Shown here one piece after another: positions 31,560 through 43,574 of a stretch of DNA of 64,000 nt; position 1 is the first letter of the stretch, and each line of letters starts with the position of its first letter. Below the pieces are notes generated by a model. That model saw nothing but the letters and a program-made list of their open reading frames with translations. It made no database searches and was not told the origin of the DNA. This DNA comes from Hygrophila difformis. Taxonomy: Eukaryota; Streptophyta; Magnoliopsida; Lamiales; Acanthaceae. The position numbers were made by a program, and so were the translations under genes. Location of the stretch: assembly GCA_030278955.1 (NCBI GenBank), contig JAOANR010000010.1:29246641-29310640 (forward strand), read 5' to 3'.

Positions 31560-32884
31560 TCTCCACTTCCAAAACGTGGGGGAGCAGTCTTTATGCAATT
31601 TCCAGCAGTCTTTATGCAACCTCATCGTGTCTTTATGAAATTCCTGAATAACGCTTGCATCAATCTCTTCCAAATGTGGGGGAGTAGTCATAAGCCTTTG
31701 AGGCCAGGGTTTTAATCCACTCCACCTTTTGGTCAAAAATATAACTTGGAATTCCGATAAGCCAAGGCGCTCTCCCATGAAGTATGTATATTAAAGTATA
31801 ATAATGGGAAAAACAAACCGGCTTAATAAAAGTAGAAAAGTGTCCATCCATGAGCTATCATCAACTAAGAAAATTTTCATTGACAGCCTAAACTTGTAAG
31901 TTTCAACGTGAATATCTATAACCGGCATTGCAATATATCCATATATTGATAATGCTACTTTGGACAATATTTAGGGAAAATTTCACATTCAAGGATTGTT
32001 AATTCCCTCCAAAAAAGGTGAAAAGACATATAATGGGCTAACATGTTTGTAAAGAAGTCGTGATTAACGATCTTAGATTTGAAATTAGGAAGGTAAAAAG
32101 AAGGAATTTTTGGAAGTGTTTGCGTTTGGTTGTCCATAAATTAAAGAAGCACTTTCTAAAGCATATGTACACCATCAAGATTAAAATATAAAAGATGATA
32201 TCAGGGAAGATATATAATGCACTTTCCGAATATGGGGTGAGGCAAGTCTTCATAGTTACGTGCCATGCAACATCTAGTGATCATCACCATCGCTACACAA
32301 AAGTGGGAGAGTTTGCAGATGCCTTTTGGTATCTTCGATTTTCCAAATCTTGTGCATAAGCTTCTGGTGACGAGTAAACGAAATAAACTTCTCCTGCAAC
32401 ATGAACAATGAGCCAAATCAAAAGATCTACAGGGGTACGATATCGTTTTCCTGCTCAACACTCCCAACGTAGCTTGAATCCCCCTTTCCAGTGCAAATTG
32501 TATTTGATTCTTGTGAACATCATTAGGTGCCGGCGACATTGCTATTATGTTCAAAGGGAGGAGATATGCACCAAAACTTGCAATCCCACAGCCCACATCC
32601 AGAACATTCCGAATATGGCCACCATGGTCAAGTTTTTCACCAGGAAAGAGTTGAGCATCTAGACTAATTTTTTTTAAAAAGAACATTGATAAATTTTGAT
32701 AAATTGAACAACAAAGCAATAACAATATCATACAAATGCAATAATAAGATAACTATAGGTGAGAGCTTTCATACACCAGCTAAAGTTGTAATGTATTTGT
32801 CAGACCCCTTATGAAAATGAGTTCCACCACCAGGAAACTTTATCTTCTGCCCATCCACAACCATCCAGTTTTGATCTTATTGCT
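31560..32884 (-). pseudogene. PMT-family methyltransferase pseudogene (QUA2/PMT-like), fragment with introns
   Basis: Minus-strand pieces in gene order: 32884-32777 (MVVDGQKIKFPGGGTHFHKG, with one in-frame TAA), 32660-32380 (HIRNVLDVGCGIASFGAYLL with the SAM-binding motif, then APNDVHKNQIQFALERGI), 32385-32290 (VYFVYSSPEAYAQDLENRR, frame shifted), near 32250 (KTCLTPYSES) and 31775-31640 (GLKPWPQRLMTTPPHLEEID). These are consecutive landmarks of plant Golgi methyltransferases of the PMT family, some linked to pectin. About 25 codons after LAHCS are missing and several frames are broken. Intron-like gaps mean it derives from genomic DNA, not retrotransposed mRNA. The N-terminal membrane anchor and C-terminal half are absent, so it is non-functional. 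Confidence 0.8.
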
Positions 32885-33519
32885 CTTGCACTAGATGAGT
32901 GTGGGGTATGTTTGCCTTGCAAACTTAGTCCTGGACTTGTAACATAAACTTCAGTTGGAATAAAAACTAACAAAGTGAAAAACCATTAAGTACATCACAT
33001 GATTTAATGCTTAGCCGCATACAGAGACCCAAGAAAACAAAAGCATATATGCATTAATATCTTAATATTCAAATTGAGTGAGAGGGCACCGCCTAGAAAA
33101 AGTACTATCTTCAAAAAATATTGAGATTATCCAAGGTTTAGGGTTGAAGATGTACAGGAATGCGACTTAGATTTGGAGAACATTTTAGATTTGTGCAACC
33201 AAGTATGTGTATGTTGTACATTGTACAAAAGATGCTTTTTTGTTTCCGGGACCGGAGGGAATGCTTTTTTTTTTTTTTTGAAATGAGCATTATTTGAAAA
33301 TTTTAGGTTTGTACTTCATATCAATGTGTTATCAATATTTTTGAAATTGTTGATGAAAATAGAGAAAAATTGGTACAAGTGAAAAACCATATGATTTTAT
33401 TTTTTTAAACTATATATGGAAGGCGACAGCATGGGCGAGGAGCCTTGTTGTCGTCGCATTGGTTAATAAACAAATATGTTTTTTTTTCTTTTTTTTTCTT
33501 GCCAAAATATGTCACCTTT
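32885..33519. other. AT-rich spacer, no gene seen
   Basis: Homopolymer T and A runs and scattered short frames only. Confidence 0.4.
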
Positions 33520-33832
33520 TTCTTTGACAAATTCCTTACCTTTTTCCTCGCCCATTTATCGCCAAAGTCCTTGCCTAGTTTGCCCATTTGTCGCCAAAGT
33601 CCTTGCCTAGTTCCTCCTCCATTTCGTTGCCTTGTTCCTCGACAAATTCCTTGCCCCCAGACAACAAAATTTTCAACAAATGGCGGGAGGCTACCAACAA
33701 GGCAACAACACGTTTTCATTGATTATGTCATTGCCTGGAGACAAAATTTTCAACGAAGGGCGGGAGGCTACCAACAAGGCAACAACACGTTTTCGTCGAT
33801 TATGTTATTGCCTGGAGGCAACAACACGTTTT
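33520..33832. repeat. Two small tandem repeats
   Basis: TCGCCAAAGTCCTTGCCTAG occurs twice at about 33550-33612. At 33658-33832 a ~77-bp unit (GGCGGGAGGCTACCAACAAG core) occurs twice, plus a partial third copy. No protein function is apparent in any frame. Confidence 0.7.
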
Positions 33833-35323
33833 CTACTTGTTTGCCTGTCCTAAGATGGAATGAAACAAGAGAACACACCAGCAGTAAACATTAAAAATTT
33901 TCACCTCTTAACATTAAAAATTGTTCACCTCTTAAAAATTTTCTACTTATTCCTCGTCGCTGCGTCGACCTTTTCAGTTGGAGTTGAGCTAAGCCTTTCT
34001 TTGGCAAGATTACGAGCAAAAGGAAAGGAAAGGGAAAGGCGAGAAATGGAACTTGTATAAGGCTGCTATTAGTTTTAGCTTTTTCCAATGGGAGATGGTA
34101 GTTGTCCTTTGTGTGCACAGAGTGTTTTTTTTTTAAAAAATGTTGTACTTTGTTGGCTGATTACTTTGGAAGTGAAATAATATTTTTTCTTCTAAAAAAA
34201 AATCAACTCAGGAAATTTGATTCCCTCATTGAAATTTTCAAGAATTCATCTCTAAGGAATGAATGATGAAGGTGTAGCCAAAAAAGATGGTCGATCAATA
34301 GATGGCAAATGATCCAACAAACATAATATGATTGCTAGCACTTTCAAATTTCTCATTTAATCCTCCTAAAAAATGCTGTAACAACATTTCTTCATCATTT
34401 TCAACAAGAGCAAATAAGTGGATACACACACACAATCATTTTCAACATTTTCTTCATCATTCAATCGGAACATGCATTAGGTAGAAATACACACACACAC
34501 AATCAGAAACATGGAAACATAAATTAGAAGCATATATTTCCAGGCTACAAAAAAAGCTTCAAATACACAAACTTAATTTCCTTTACCAGGTAGGCACATT
34601 ACCCATACACAACATCCGGAAAAAAAACAGAGGAAGAAGAATTAAGATGTAATCCCGATGAAAACTGACATAAACTAGACTGCTCAGGTAAGAAGGATTA
34701 AGATGTAATCCCGAAGAAAACTGGCATAAACGGGACTGCTCATGTAATTGCAGCTCATTTGGCTCGCTGGGGGCCAAGATTATGAAGTTACACACAACCT
34801 AGGAAAGATCATCAAGCACCTGTTAAAATGACAAGTAAAAATTAGAGGGAATAGAAATTTACAAAATGATGTTTGTATCTGATAGGATTCTAGAAAAGTT
34901 CATCTTTAACTGAAAGAGTTGAACAATCTTAGTGCAAAAATTCTATAAAAAGCAAGAGCCATTCAGAAATCTCATCACTATAAAAGGGCAAGATGTCCGG
35001 ACAGAAACCTCATTTGAGATCCATGGTGCAAAATTATGTCTGAAAGGTTCTTCAGCCATTTTAGCTGATAGACCCAAAAGCAAGTTATACTGATGCTCAT
35101 TCATATGTGTAAGCACGAGCGTCTGTGATATATTGCAAGTGCAAAATAATCCAATCACTGTATACACGAAATTAAATTAGTAAAGGGCATTTGTCAAGCA
35201 CAGCTCCTAAATCCATCCCAAATCTTTCAGCAATGGGTATTATTCTGTCAGGTCGACTTTAGGTTATTTGAGTTAAGAAAGCAAGGAGCAAGGAGAAACA
35301 ACCGACATCTGGTAATACTTCAT
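33833..35323. other. Non-coding spacer with a short tandem duplication
   Basis: A ~56-bp duplication (GATTAAGATGTAATCCCGA core) lies at about 34635-34745. CA runs occur at about 34420 and 34490. No gene is supported. Confidence 0.5.
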
Positions 35324-35342
35324 ATATATATATATATATATA
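35324..35342. repeat. AT microsatellite
   Basis: About nine uninterrupted AT dinucleotides. Confidence 0.9.
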
Positions 35343-35476
35343 AGTTTATGGTATTAACCAATAAAGGTTGCTCTGCCTCTGCCATCAATAAAGAAGCTTA
35401 AGTAGAGAAAGAGAAGGCATCTAATCTTGCACAAAGAAACAAAGATGCAACCAAGCTAAGAGAGTATATTTAAATA

Positions 35477-35742
35477 CTACATTCGTTTCCGTGAAAGTGA
35501 AACGTTTGGTTTTTTTGACACTATTCATTATTTAATTTTGATTCATGTTTATATAATAGTTATAAAAGAAAAAATATAGTCAAATAAGAACTTGTTAGAT
35601 TCGTCTCCTCTTGTAGTTTTAGAATATCAATTTTTTTTTAATTTTTACTTGTACATAACATAAGTAATTTGTTAAAAATGTACATTGAATTGCATGCGCA
35701 GAGTAAATAGTAAATGTTGCAGATTCATGAAAACAGAGGAAG
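35477..35742. mobile_element. Diverged Stowaway-type MITE
   Basis: 266 bp bounded by TA at 35475-35476 and 35743-35744. The ends CTACATTCGTTTCCGTG and AACAGAGGAAG are decayed forms of the CTCCCTCCGTTTC terminal inverted repeat. Interior AT-rich and non-coding. Mobilised in trans by Tc1/mariner transposases. Confidence 0.7.
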
Positions 35743-35959
35743 TATATCATTTATAGCAGCAGGCATACTATATTTATAGAGACCGATAATATAACAATCA
35801 CAAGATTTCTGTCAGCAAAGACACATACTACACACTCCATTGTGTAGGTTCATAGAATCCCCATTAAAAGAACAGATAATGGTCTCTGTTGACCTGTCAG
35901 AAATCGCAAAAAACTTTAATACCCGCCGCCTTACGCAAGTTAGTTTTTTACCCGAAAAG

Positions 35960-36140
35960 ACTGAAAACCCTTTGGCCCGGACACTTGGCCCGGACCGGGC
36001 CAAAGGTAATGCCCTGGCCAAAGCTTTAATTAATAAAACGTAATTAGTATGCCCTTGGCCCGGACATATCCACTTGGCCCGGAGCATAAACATGCACGGG
36101 CCAAGCTAGGTTTTAGGGTTTTCCGGGCCAAGTTAGGGTT
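35960..36140. repeat. CTTGGCCCGG / CCGGGCCAAG motif cluster, left
   Basis: About nine copies in both orientations within 180 bp (TTGGCCCGGACACTTGGCCC at the left, CGGGCCAAG towards the right). Matching clusters flank the family D LTR at 39349-39463 and 43575-43850. The pattern resembles subterminal repeats of a DNA transposon. Confidence 0.6.
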
Positions 36141-36173
36141 ATTCAATACACAGAAATATATATTAATTTTTTC

Positions 36174-36175
<2 letters not shown>

Positions 36176-36250
<75 letters not shown>
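36176..36250. repeat. ATT microsatellite
   Basis: About 25 uninterrupted TTA units. Confidence 0.95.
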
Positions 36251-36251
<1 letters not shown>

Positions 36252-36360
36252 TACTACAATTAGTATAATTTTAATTTTTTATTCTTTAAAATTATTATTT
36301 TGTATAAAGATTTTTTAAATAAAATAATTTTTATTATAAATAGTAGTAATTTTATAAAAT

Positions 36361-37020
36361 TATTTCTCTTTTTTTTACCCACAATTTTTTCAATTTTTTT
36401 CTTATTTTCTTGCTCTATTTTTTTTCCCTCTTTTTTTTCTTGTTTTTCTTTTATTTTTTCTCATTTTTTTTCCTTTCCCTTTTTTCTTATTTTTTCCTTT
36501 TCTCTCTTTTCTCTTATTTTTTCCCTTTCTCTCTCTTTTTTCTTATTTTTTCCTTTTCTTTCTCTCTTTTTTCTTACTTTTTTCTTCTTCTTTCTCATTT
36601 TTGGTTATTTTCTATTTTTTTCCTCTTTTTTTTCTTGTTTTTCTTTTATTTTTTCTCATTTTTCTTTTCTTTCTCTTTTTTTCTTATTTTTTTCTTTTCT
36701 TTCTCTTTTCTCTTATTTTTTTTCTCTTTCTTTCTCTCTTTTTTCTTATTTTTTCCTTTTCTTTCTCTCTTTTTTCTTATTTTTCTTCTTCTTTCTCATT
36801 TTTGGTCATTTTCTATTTTTTCTCGCCTTTTTCTCAATTTGTCTTATTTTTTTTGCTTTGTTTCATTTTTTCTTTCTCTCTTTTTAATTTTTTCTCTTTT
36901 TTCCCTTATTTTTTTCTCATATTTATTTTTGGTAAATTTCTTATTGTTCTCATTTTGTTTGTTTCATTTTTCTAATTTTATATTTTATTTTATTTCTTAA
37001 ATTTTTATGTTCTTTTTTTG
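36361..37020. repeat. 660-bp polypyrimidine tract
   Basis: Almost only T and C on the plus strand, built from loosely repeating TTCTTATTTTTTCC and TTTCTCTCTTTTTT units. Long phenylalanine/serine/leucine frames run through it but are composition artefacts. Confidence 0.9.
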
Positions 37021-37045
37021 TCTCTTCTCAATCTTATATTTTTAT

Positions 37046-37047
<2 letters not shown>

Positions 37048-37080
<33 letters not shown>

Positions 37081-37137
37081 TAATAATAATAATAATAATA
37101 ATAAAAATTATAATAATAATAACAATAATAATAATAT
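37048..37137. repeat. AAT microsatellite, imperfect
   Basis: AAT units with a few ACA and AAA interruptions. Confidence 0.9.
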
Positions 37138-37347
37138 AAAGACAATACGTAATTGAACTAGGCTCTTTTATGATTCATCATCAGATTAACTATCACCATC
37201 CCCTGTCACTACAACCTCGTCTTTGTTTATCATTCCGTTTCCAGATGATTTGCCCCCAGATGCATGTGGATCTTTATGAAGGTAACTACGACACTGAGTT
37301 GATATTGCGATCAATCTGCTGCTATCCTTTTCCTCTGGCATCTCGCA

Positions 37348-37962
37348 TTGTCTATTGAAAGACGTCATGTAACGGAACCATTCTGCAGGCTGGCGATCGG
37401 ATCAGTCTTCTACAGTAAATCAGAAATGCAGGAGAGATTGGTTGAATACTTGATGGATGTGAAGGCTAGGTTCAAAACATACAAGTCAGATCCACGAAGG
37501 TATTGGGTGCTATCCACTACAGTAACTTCCTGCCGTCGATGTTGTTGCTCAATTTCATCCACTTTCTTCATTTGCCATCATTGCACCAACTCACGATCTG
37601 GTTTATGTAGGGGATTCCCCTTTTTAGTGAAGTCCTATCCACATATGTATCTATATATTGATCTGTTTTTCCACCGAGCCACTTCTCCATTTCAGCACAG
37701 GCTCCTTCATGCATGCCGAACGTTCTACGGTCCTGGTGCACCCGCTTCCATTTTGACCCTTATGATAGGGGAGGTGGTTCGAACTGTCGTTCCGACGAAT
37801 GCCGCCAAGGCCAATGTTTTCATTACCAATTGGCCGATGCCAAATGCCGCTGAGATTGAAAACTTGGCCGTCGGTGTGGTGGAACAGATATATGATAATT
37901 GCCGAGTCCTCTCATTCCTCACCAGTATAATTACTGTTGTAAGCCTATACTGCACAAAATAA
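37348..37962 (+). other. Unidentified open frame, possible captured gene fragment
   Basis: 204 codons without recognised motifs. The last third (about 37730-37960, GEVVRTVVPTNAAKANVFIT) looks protein-like, and its end is repeated in diverged form at 38380-38450, after a second copy of an upstream piece (GCAGGAGAGATTGGT, at 37428 and 38174). The duplication suggests a rearranged fragment flanked by AAT microsatellites. I do not recognise the protein; a chance frame is possible. Confidence 0.3.
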
Positions 37963-38022
37963 TTTTACAAGTAATATAAGTAATTGCAGTTCTATTAAGT
38001 ATATATTAAAAGGATAAGTGTG

Positions 38023-38023
38023 C

Positions 38024-38120
<97 letters not shown>
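38023..38120. repeat. AAT microsatellite
   Basis: About 33 uninterrupted AAT units. Confidence 0.95.
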
Positions 38121-38121
<1 letters not shown>

Positions 38122-38469
38122 CCGCAGTTAAGAAACTACCTGCCGCCTGCAATCCTTCCTCCAAGTCTTGTGCAGGAGAGATTGGTCGAATACAGTAGGA
38201 AAATTGTCTGACAGTGAGTATTAGCTTCCGTTACCGCACTAGCTGTACGCGGTGATATTTGCCGAATTAGAGCTGAGTGATTCCTTTTTTGGGGGTAATA
38301 TTTCTTAATATCCCCCCTTTCAATCTTCGCGAGGGCCGACCGATGCCAAAATGCTCCCGACGTCGCGCAACTTGCTGGGATTGGTGGTGGAGCAGAGATA
38401 TGATATTTGCCGATTCCTTTCATTCCTCGCCAGTATAATTACTTTCGTAACCCTGTAGGGGGAACATTA

Positions 38470-39330
38470 ATTATACAAGTAATATTAGTACTTGTAGTTT
38501 CATTACAGTTACATTTATAATAATACAAATATTATTAATATTAATAGTAAGTGTGATACTTATAATAATTTATATAGTAATAAGTGTAATACTTATAATA
38601 ATTTATATAATATTATTAGTATAAGGATAAGTGCGCATAATAATAATATAACAATAATAATATTATTAATTATAATTATTAATTATTACAGTAAAAATTA
38701 TTAATAATAATAAAAATTATTAAAAATATTTATAATAAAAATTATTAAATATAATTGTAATTATTAATTATAATTATTAATAAGAAAAATTATTTATTAT
38801 TAATTAATTATTTATAATTATAGTTATTATATATTAATTAAAATATATTATAATTATTAATTATAATTATTAATCTATTATTAATTATTAATAATTAAAT
38901 ATAATTAATAATTGTTAACAATTAATTATAATTATTATTAATTAATAATGATTTATTAATAATAATGTGAGTAAATAATAATTATTAATTATAATTGTTA
39001 ATTATTATAGTAAAAATTATTAATAATAATAAAAATTATTAAAAATATTTATAATAAAAATTATTAATTATAACTATAATTATTAATTATAATTATTAAT
39101 AAGAAAAATTATTAATTATAATTATTAACTCCAAAATTAATATTAAAATTTATTTATTATTAATTATTTATTTATAATTATAGTTATTATATATTAATTT
39201 AAAAATATTATAATTATTAATTATAATTATTAATCTATTATTAATTATAAATAATTAAATATAATTAATAATTATTAACAATTAATTATAATTATTATTA
39301 AATTAATAATGACTTATTAATAATAATGGG
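38470..39330. repeat. AT-only tandemly duplicated region
   Basis: More than 90 percent A+T. Two ~330-bp copies share AATTATTAATTATAATTATT blocks, at about 38650-38960 and 38990-39320. No gene. Confidence 0.8.
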
Positions 39331-39348
39331 AGTATTAATTATGTTCGG

Positions 39349-39463
39349 GAACGCCAAGCGTTGCGTCCTACCCGGAATAAACCCTGGCCAAAGGGTTTAA
39401 GCCCTGGCCAAGCGTTGCGTCCTATCAGGAAGCGCGGGAATAGCTTGGCCCGGACACAAATAT
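39349..39463. repeat. CTTGGCCCGG motif cluster, middle left
   Basis: CCCTGGCCAAAGGGTTTAAG and GCGTTGCGTCCTA units, interrupted by the family D LTR and resuming at 43575 with the same phrases. Confidence 0.65.
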
Positions 39464-40098
39464 TGTAACACCCCCATTTTCCCTAAAGAGACAGCGGAAG
39501 AAAAGTGCGGGAACAATGGGTGCGGGTGCTACCGCCACGTATTACGGTCCGCCCGAAATACGCTAAGGCTAGAATAAATAATCCAGCTGAATGTATATGC
39601 TAACCACGTTCCGGACAAGCTAGCATATAATTCGCAATGAAGCTTATAATACTGTAGTGTATAAAATAAGCTTAACAAAAACGGTTGATTTGTACAACCA
39701 AAACGGAGGAACGCATCCCTCAAATGAGCTCAATGACAGAAAAGGAATAAATCCATGGAAGTTTTTATTTTAAAAGAGGTTGTACCTCGCAGTTGAAAAA
39801 TATTATAAAAAGGGGTTGTCTAACTCGTATTTCAAAATAACACTGTTAAACGCAAAATGCATTGCTTAAACAGTAGGGCACAAGGTTTGCACAAACGGGA
39901 TAAAACCCAATTATTTATTTATGCTTGATAGTTGATTCCCAATACTTCTTAAAATTTATTTTTGCCTCACAAAACTTTTATCTATGCCAAGTAATATGTT
40001 TTCATCCCAAAGAAGATTTAAAAATACATTTTCTTATAAACGATACCCCATACCGTGCCCGTGCAAAATATGCTCTATCAACCTTGCAGATCTGAAAC

Positions 40099-40155
40099 CT
40101 GAAAGGAAATGGTGACAAGTGTAGCGTCAGCGAAAACAATCGCTGAGTAAGTAGA
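40099..40155 (-). promoter_or_regulatory. Covarying LTR hairpin plus splice-acceptor-like site
   Basis: Plus-strand stem TCAGCGA (40127-40133), loop AAACAA, stem TCGCTGA (40140-40146). The minus strand reads CTTACTCAGCGA ... CATTTCCTTTCAG, AG at 40099-40100. Confidence 0.6.
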
Positions 40156-43100
40156 AGTTTACTCCCGGAGGAGGTAGGGTAGCAGAAATAATTTAAAGAC
40201 AACAGTTATGGTAATGGTATGCTAAAAACGAGAATAATTTGTACATAAAGTCAATATTAATCTAACCCGGGAATAGTTAATACAGCAATATGCGTTACCG
40301 AGATGTAAAATCCCAGCCACTGTGATGTGCAGGATCCCAACGGGCTCAAACTGCACATACACGCAAGGGTGTGGGGGAGGTAAGAAATTTCCTCGAAACC
40401 CACCACTGGAATCAGATATGGAACCGCCTGGATAGCCCCAAGAGTCCCCGTGTGGCGATTAAGTGCACAACAACGTAGGAGTTGGGCAGCCAGCCCATAC
40501 CCAGACCCAGCCCCCGTAACAATGAGCTCAAAAATCCGTAGGATATGAGAATAGTTGCGAACAGTATATAGCACAGTAAAATGGCATACCAATAATCCAA
40601 AAGCAGTAGAGAGCAATAAGCATAAATTTAAAATATAATAAAGCGGTTTGAAATTTATGCTTAAGCTAAAATAAATTTGGGCTTACTCCCCAAAGAGTAA
40701 AAATCTACTTACCGTCACCGAAGACGGGATGAGTACGACACACGCTTAGGCTACGAGCAGATAATCCTTGGTAACTATTAGTCTAACAAAAATTTTAATA
40801 TTAAATTGGTGCATTATAAGAATATTCTAGCATCAATAATATCTAAAATTCCAACTCAAATAAATCTTACCGGAATACTTCCTACAGACTAGCCTCTTGT
40901 ATAAATCTTCACTTGCTCTAAAAGCTTTGTTGTAAAATAAATACTACATTGGTGGGTGAAGGAAAATGTTTGAAAAAAAAAAGGGGTGAATGGCGTGAGT
41001 TTAGTGAAGGGGATGAGGAGCTTATATAGACCATTTAGCTGCTACACTTTATCCGGACAAAGGCCCATCTCCCAGCTTCCTTCCTTTTGTCTAGTGTGTT
41101 TTCCATGGTTTGTTCAAATCCCTTCAATCCTTTCCCCCAAATCACTCTCTGTCTGCGCCCCCCCTTCTCCCTTCTCCACATCGTTCCATTCCATATCCTC
41201 TAGTCCTTATTGCAAGACTCACAACAACACATTGGACACAAGGTGAGCTTGGTTTCTCTCCCTCCCCCTCGGATCTCTCTCTCTCTGCTCCTCCATTTTT
41301 CTTTTTCATGGTGCTTGCAAGAAAAAGGTTGGGTGTTGATGGAAGGGTGAAGGGGCGGCGCACCCCCCTGCAGCGGCGGCGGCGGCGGCCAGGTGAGCGG
41401 CGTCAGGCGGCGGCGGCGGGCGAGCGGCGGGGAGCTCGGCGGCCGGCAGCTTCAGCGGCCTCCTCCTCCTCCTCTCGATCCCATCTTCTCCTCCTCCCTG
41501 TTTTGATTTCTCCATCCCTTTTCTTTTTCGTCTTTGATTTTGATTTGGTACTGTGGATTTTGGATTTGGGTGGATGGTGAGGGTGGATTTTGGTGGTGGC
41601 TCGAGATGGGGATGAGGAGGAAAGAAGGGGTGGAGATGGCCGGAAAATGGGGGACAATAGTGGCGGTTGCGCGGCGGAGGTGGCGGCTGTGGAGACGCGG
41701 TGGTGGCGAGTGAGGTAGACAGGGGCCGGCGGAGCTGGGGCGGCGGAGGTGGTGGCTGCGAAGGTCGGAAACAGAACCGGGAGGGGATTTGGTGGTGGTC
41801 TGTGTGCGGTGGTGGTGGCCGGCGGCATCGGCCGGAGTCCCGCCGGAGGTTGGCCGGCGGCGAGGGCGGCGCCGGAGGCAGCTGGGCAAAAATTTAGGGT
41901 TAGGGTTTAGTTTGTGTTTGGGCTTAGGGTTAGGTTTGGGCTTGGTTGGGTTGGGCTCAATCCTTTTTTTCTTTGGTTTTCTTTTTGCTTGTTGGCTCAC
42001 TACTTCACTAGCCCAACTCCAAATCCCTAAGCTTGGACATAACCTACTAATCAATTTAAATCATAGACCTAACTAGTTATTAAATCTTGATTATGGACTT
42101 AATAATTGTAATAATCTCACAGTTATATAATTTAATGTGTTGGACTTAATTGACTAATTAATCTAAGTTGTGGACTTAATTATTTAATTATCCGGTATAG
42201 TTAGTTGAATAATTTGGGACTCCATATTCTTCAATTCGGGACAATCGTAAATTATTGGTCGGGTTAATTCCCGATAATTAAATGGATTAAGTGTTTTAAT
42301 TTAATTACAAGGACTTGATTTTTATAAACTAATTCATATTTTGTGTTATTTAATGGGTTAATCCATCTATTAATTTACCACCACTAGTGAAATGATTCAC
42401 CACTTCAATTCCCTTAATCCGGACAATTTATCGTCAAATGGGTCACTCGATAATTCATATTCAATTGGTCTAGCATTCTCAATTTTAACCTTAATGATTA
42501 ATTTATAATATAATTTGAGTCCGAAATTATTTCATGCAATATTAACTTAAGATTTTCCTGACGTTTGCTCATTACGAGATTTTAGGATTTAAATTCTTGT
42601 TTGTCATTAGCTTAATTAGCAATAACTTAATCTAATATTTAATCTTACTTTCGTAATAGAGTTTAGTGGATTAATGGATTTAAATTATCTAGTAGTGGAT
42701 TTCCTTATCACATTAATCAAGTGTATTAATATTTAATCCAATTACTTATAAATAAATAAATAGGTCTAACTTACTTAGTAATGAGTTTCCGTAGACAGGT
42801 TGGTCGGGGTCTTGGAAAATATTAATTAAATGTTTCGCTAATTAAAAATTGGTTTGCCCTCGAATTACATAACTTTGGCTAAGTGTTTTATTTCGACCAT
42901 GATTATTTATTTCATCACTTAATTCGTGTCCAATATTATATTTATTTAGAAACTAATATTTCATAAGCTCGTCTATTTTGGTCATTAACTAATATTTCTA
43001 TTTGATACCCTCTTTGGATAATTTGATAATACTTAATTTGCCCCTTGCAATGTTTAATCCAATTCGTATCCATAAATTGGTGAACTTAATTAAATTCTTG

Positions 43101-43225
43101 ATAATTTATAGATTAATACTTATCAGTTAATTTAATAGTATCATACTTAAAAGTTTTTAATTCCTTAAATTTAATTCTCAGCTAAGATCGGTGTAAATAA
43201 ATTCACACTTCGAAAGTAAATATTA

Positions 43226-43485
43226 CTCCCTCCGTCCCAGGCAAGATGTCTGGTTTGACTTTTTGTCACTGTTCATTGTTTAACTTTGACTCAATATTAT
43301 TCCAAGTATATGTTTGAAAAAAAATAATCGAGTTGGATCTTGTTAGAATCGTATAATCATGTAGTTTTATAATATATATTTTACATAATTTTTTGTTGTA
43401 TATATTTTGAGATATCAACGATTGAAAAAGTGCATTGGATTGTGTGCAGAAATGAAACAAGACATCTTAAATGGGACAGAGGGAG
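43226..43485. mobile_element. Stowaway MITE
   Basis: 260 bp with TA target duplication (43224-43225, 43486-43487) and terminal inverted repeats CTCCCTCCGTCCC and GGGACAGAGGGAG. Classic Stowaway structure; non-coding, moved by Tc1/mariner transposase. Its presence inside the LTR dates it after that LTR. Confidence 0.92.
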
Positions 43486-43574
43486 TATTTCCTTTCATCT
43501 TCTAAAAATTTTATTTATGAGAAATTTTAAATATTTATTTAAATATCTCTTTAATATTTTTACGGGGTGTTATA

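Larger units (their letters stand above)
39464..43574 (-). mobile_element. Family D LTR, probably a solo LTR (4.1 kb)
   Basis: Begins TGTAACACCCCCATTTTCCC and ends TACGGGGTGTTATA, with flanks AATAT (39459-39463) and AATAC (43575-43579): a 5-bp duplication with one change, or 4 bp. The sequence on both sides belongs to one repeated array, so the element sits within it. The minus-strand 3' end is distantly similar to family A and B LTR ends. No PBS, PPT or coding region is evident, so it looks like a solo LTR. It contains the acceptor hairpin near 40100-40150, a GC-rich block at 41340-41890, TTTAGGG-like repeats near 41890-41935 and a MITE. A long composite element cannot be excluded. Confidence 0.65.

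Noticed and set aside
36300..37000. Three overlapping frames of 124-196 codons rich in F, S and L, looking like membrane proteins
   Set aside because: They come from the polypyrimidine tract; several frames are open at once, which marks low complexity.
38020..38211. Open frame made almost entirely of asparagine codons
   Set aside because: It is the AAT microsatellite read in one frame; no start context or homology.
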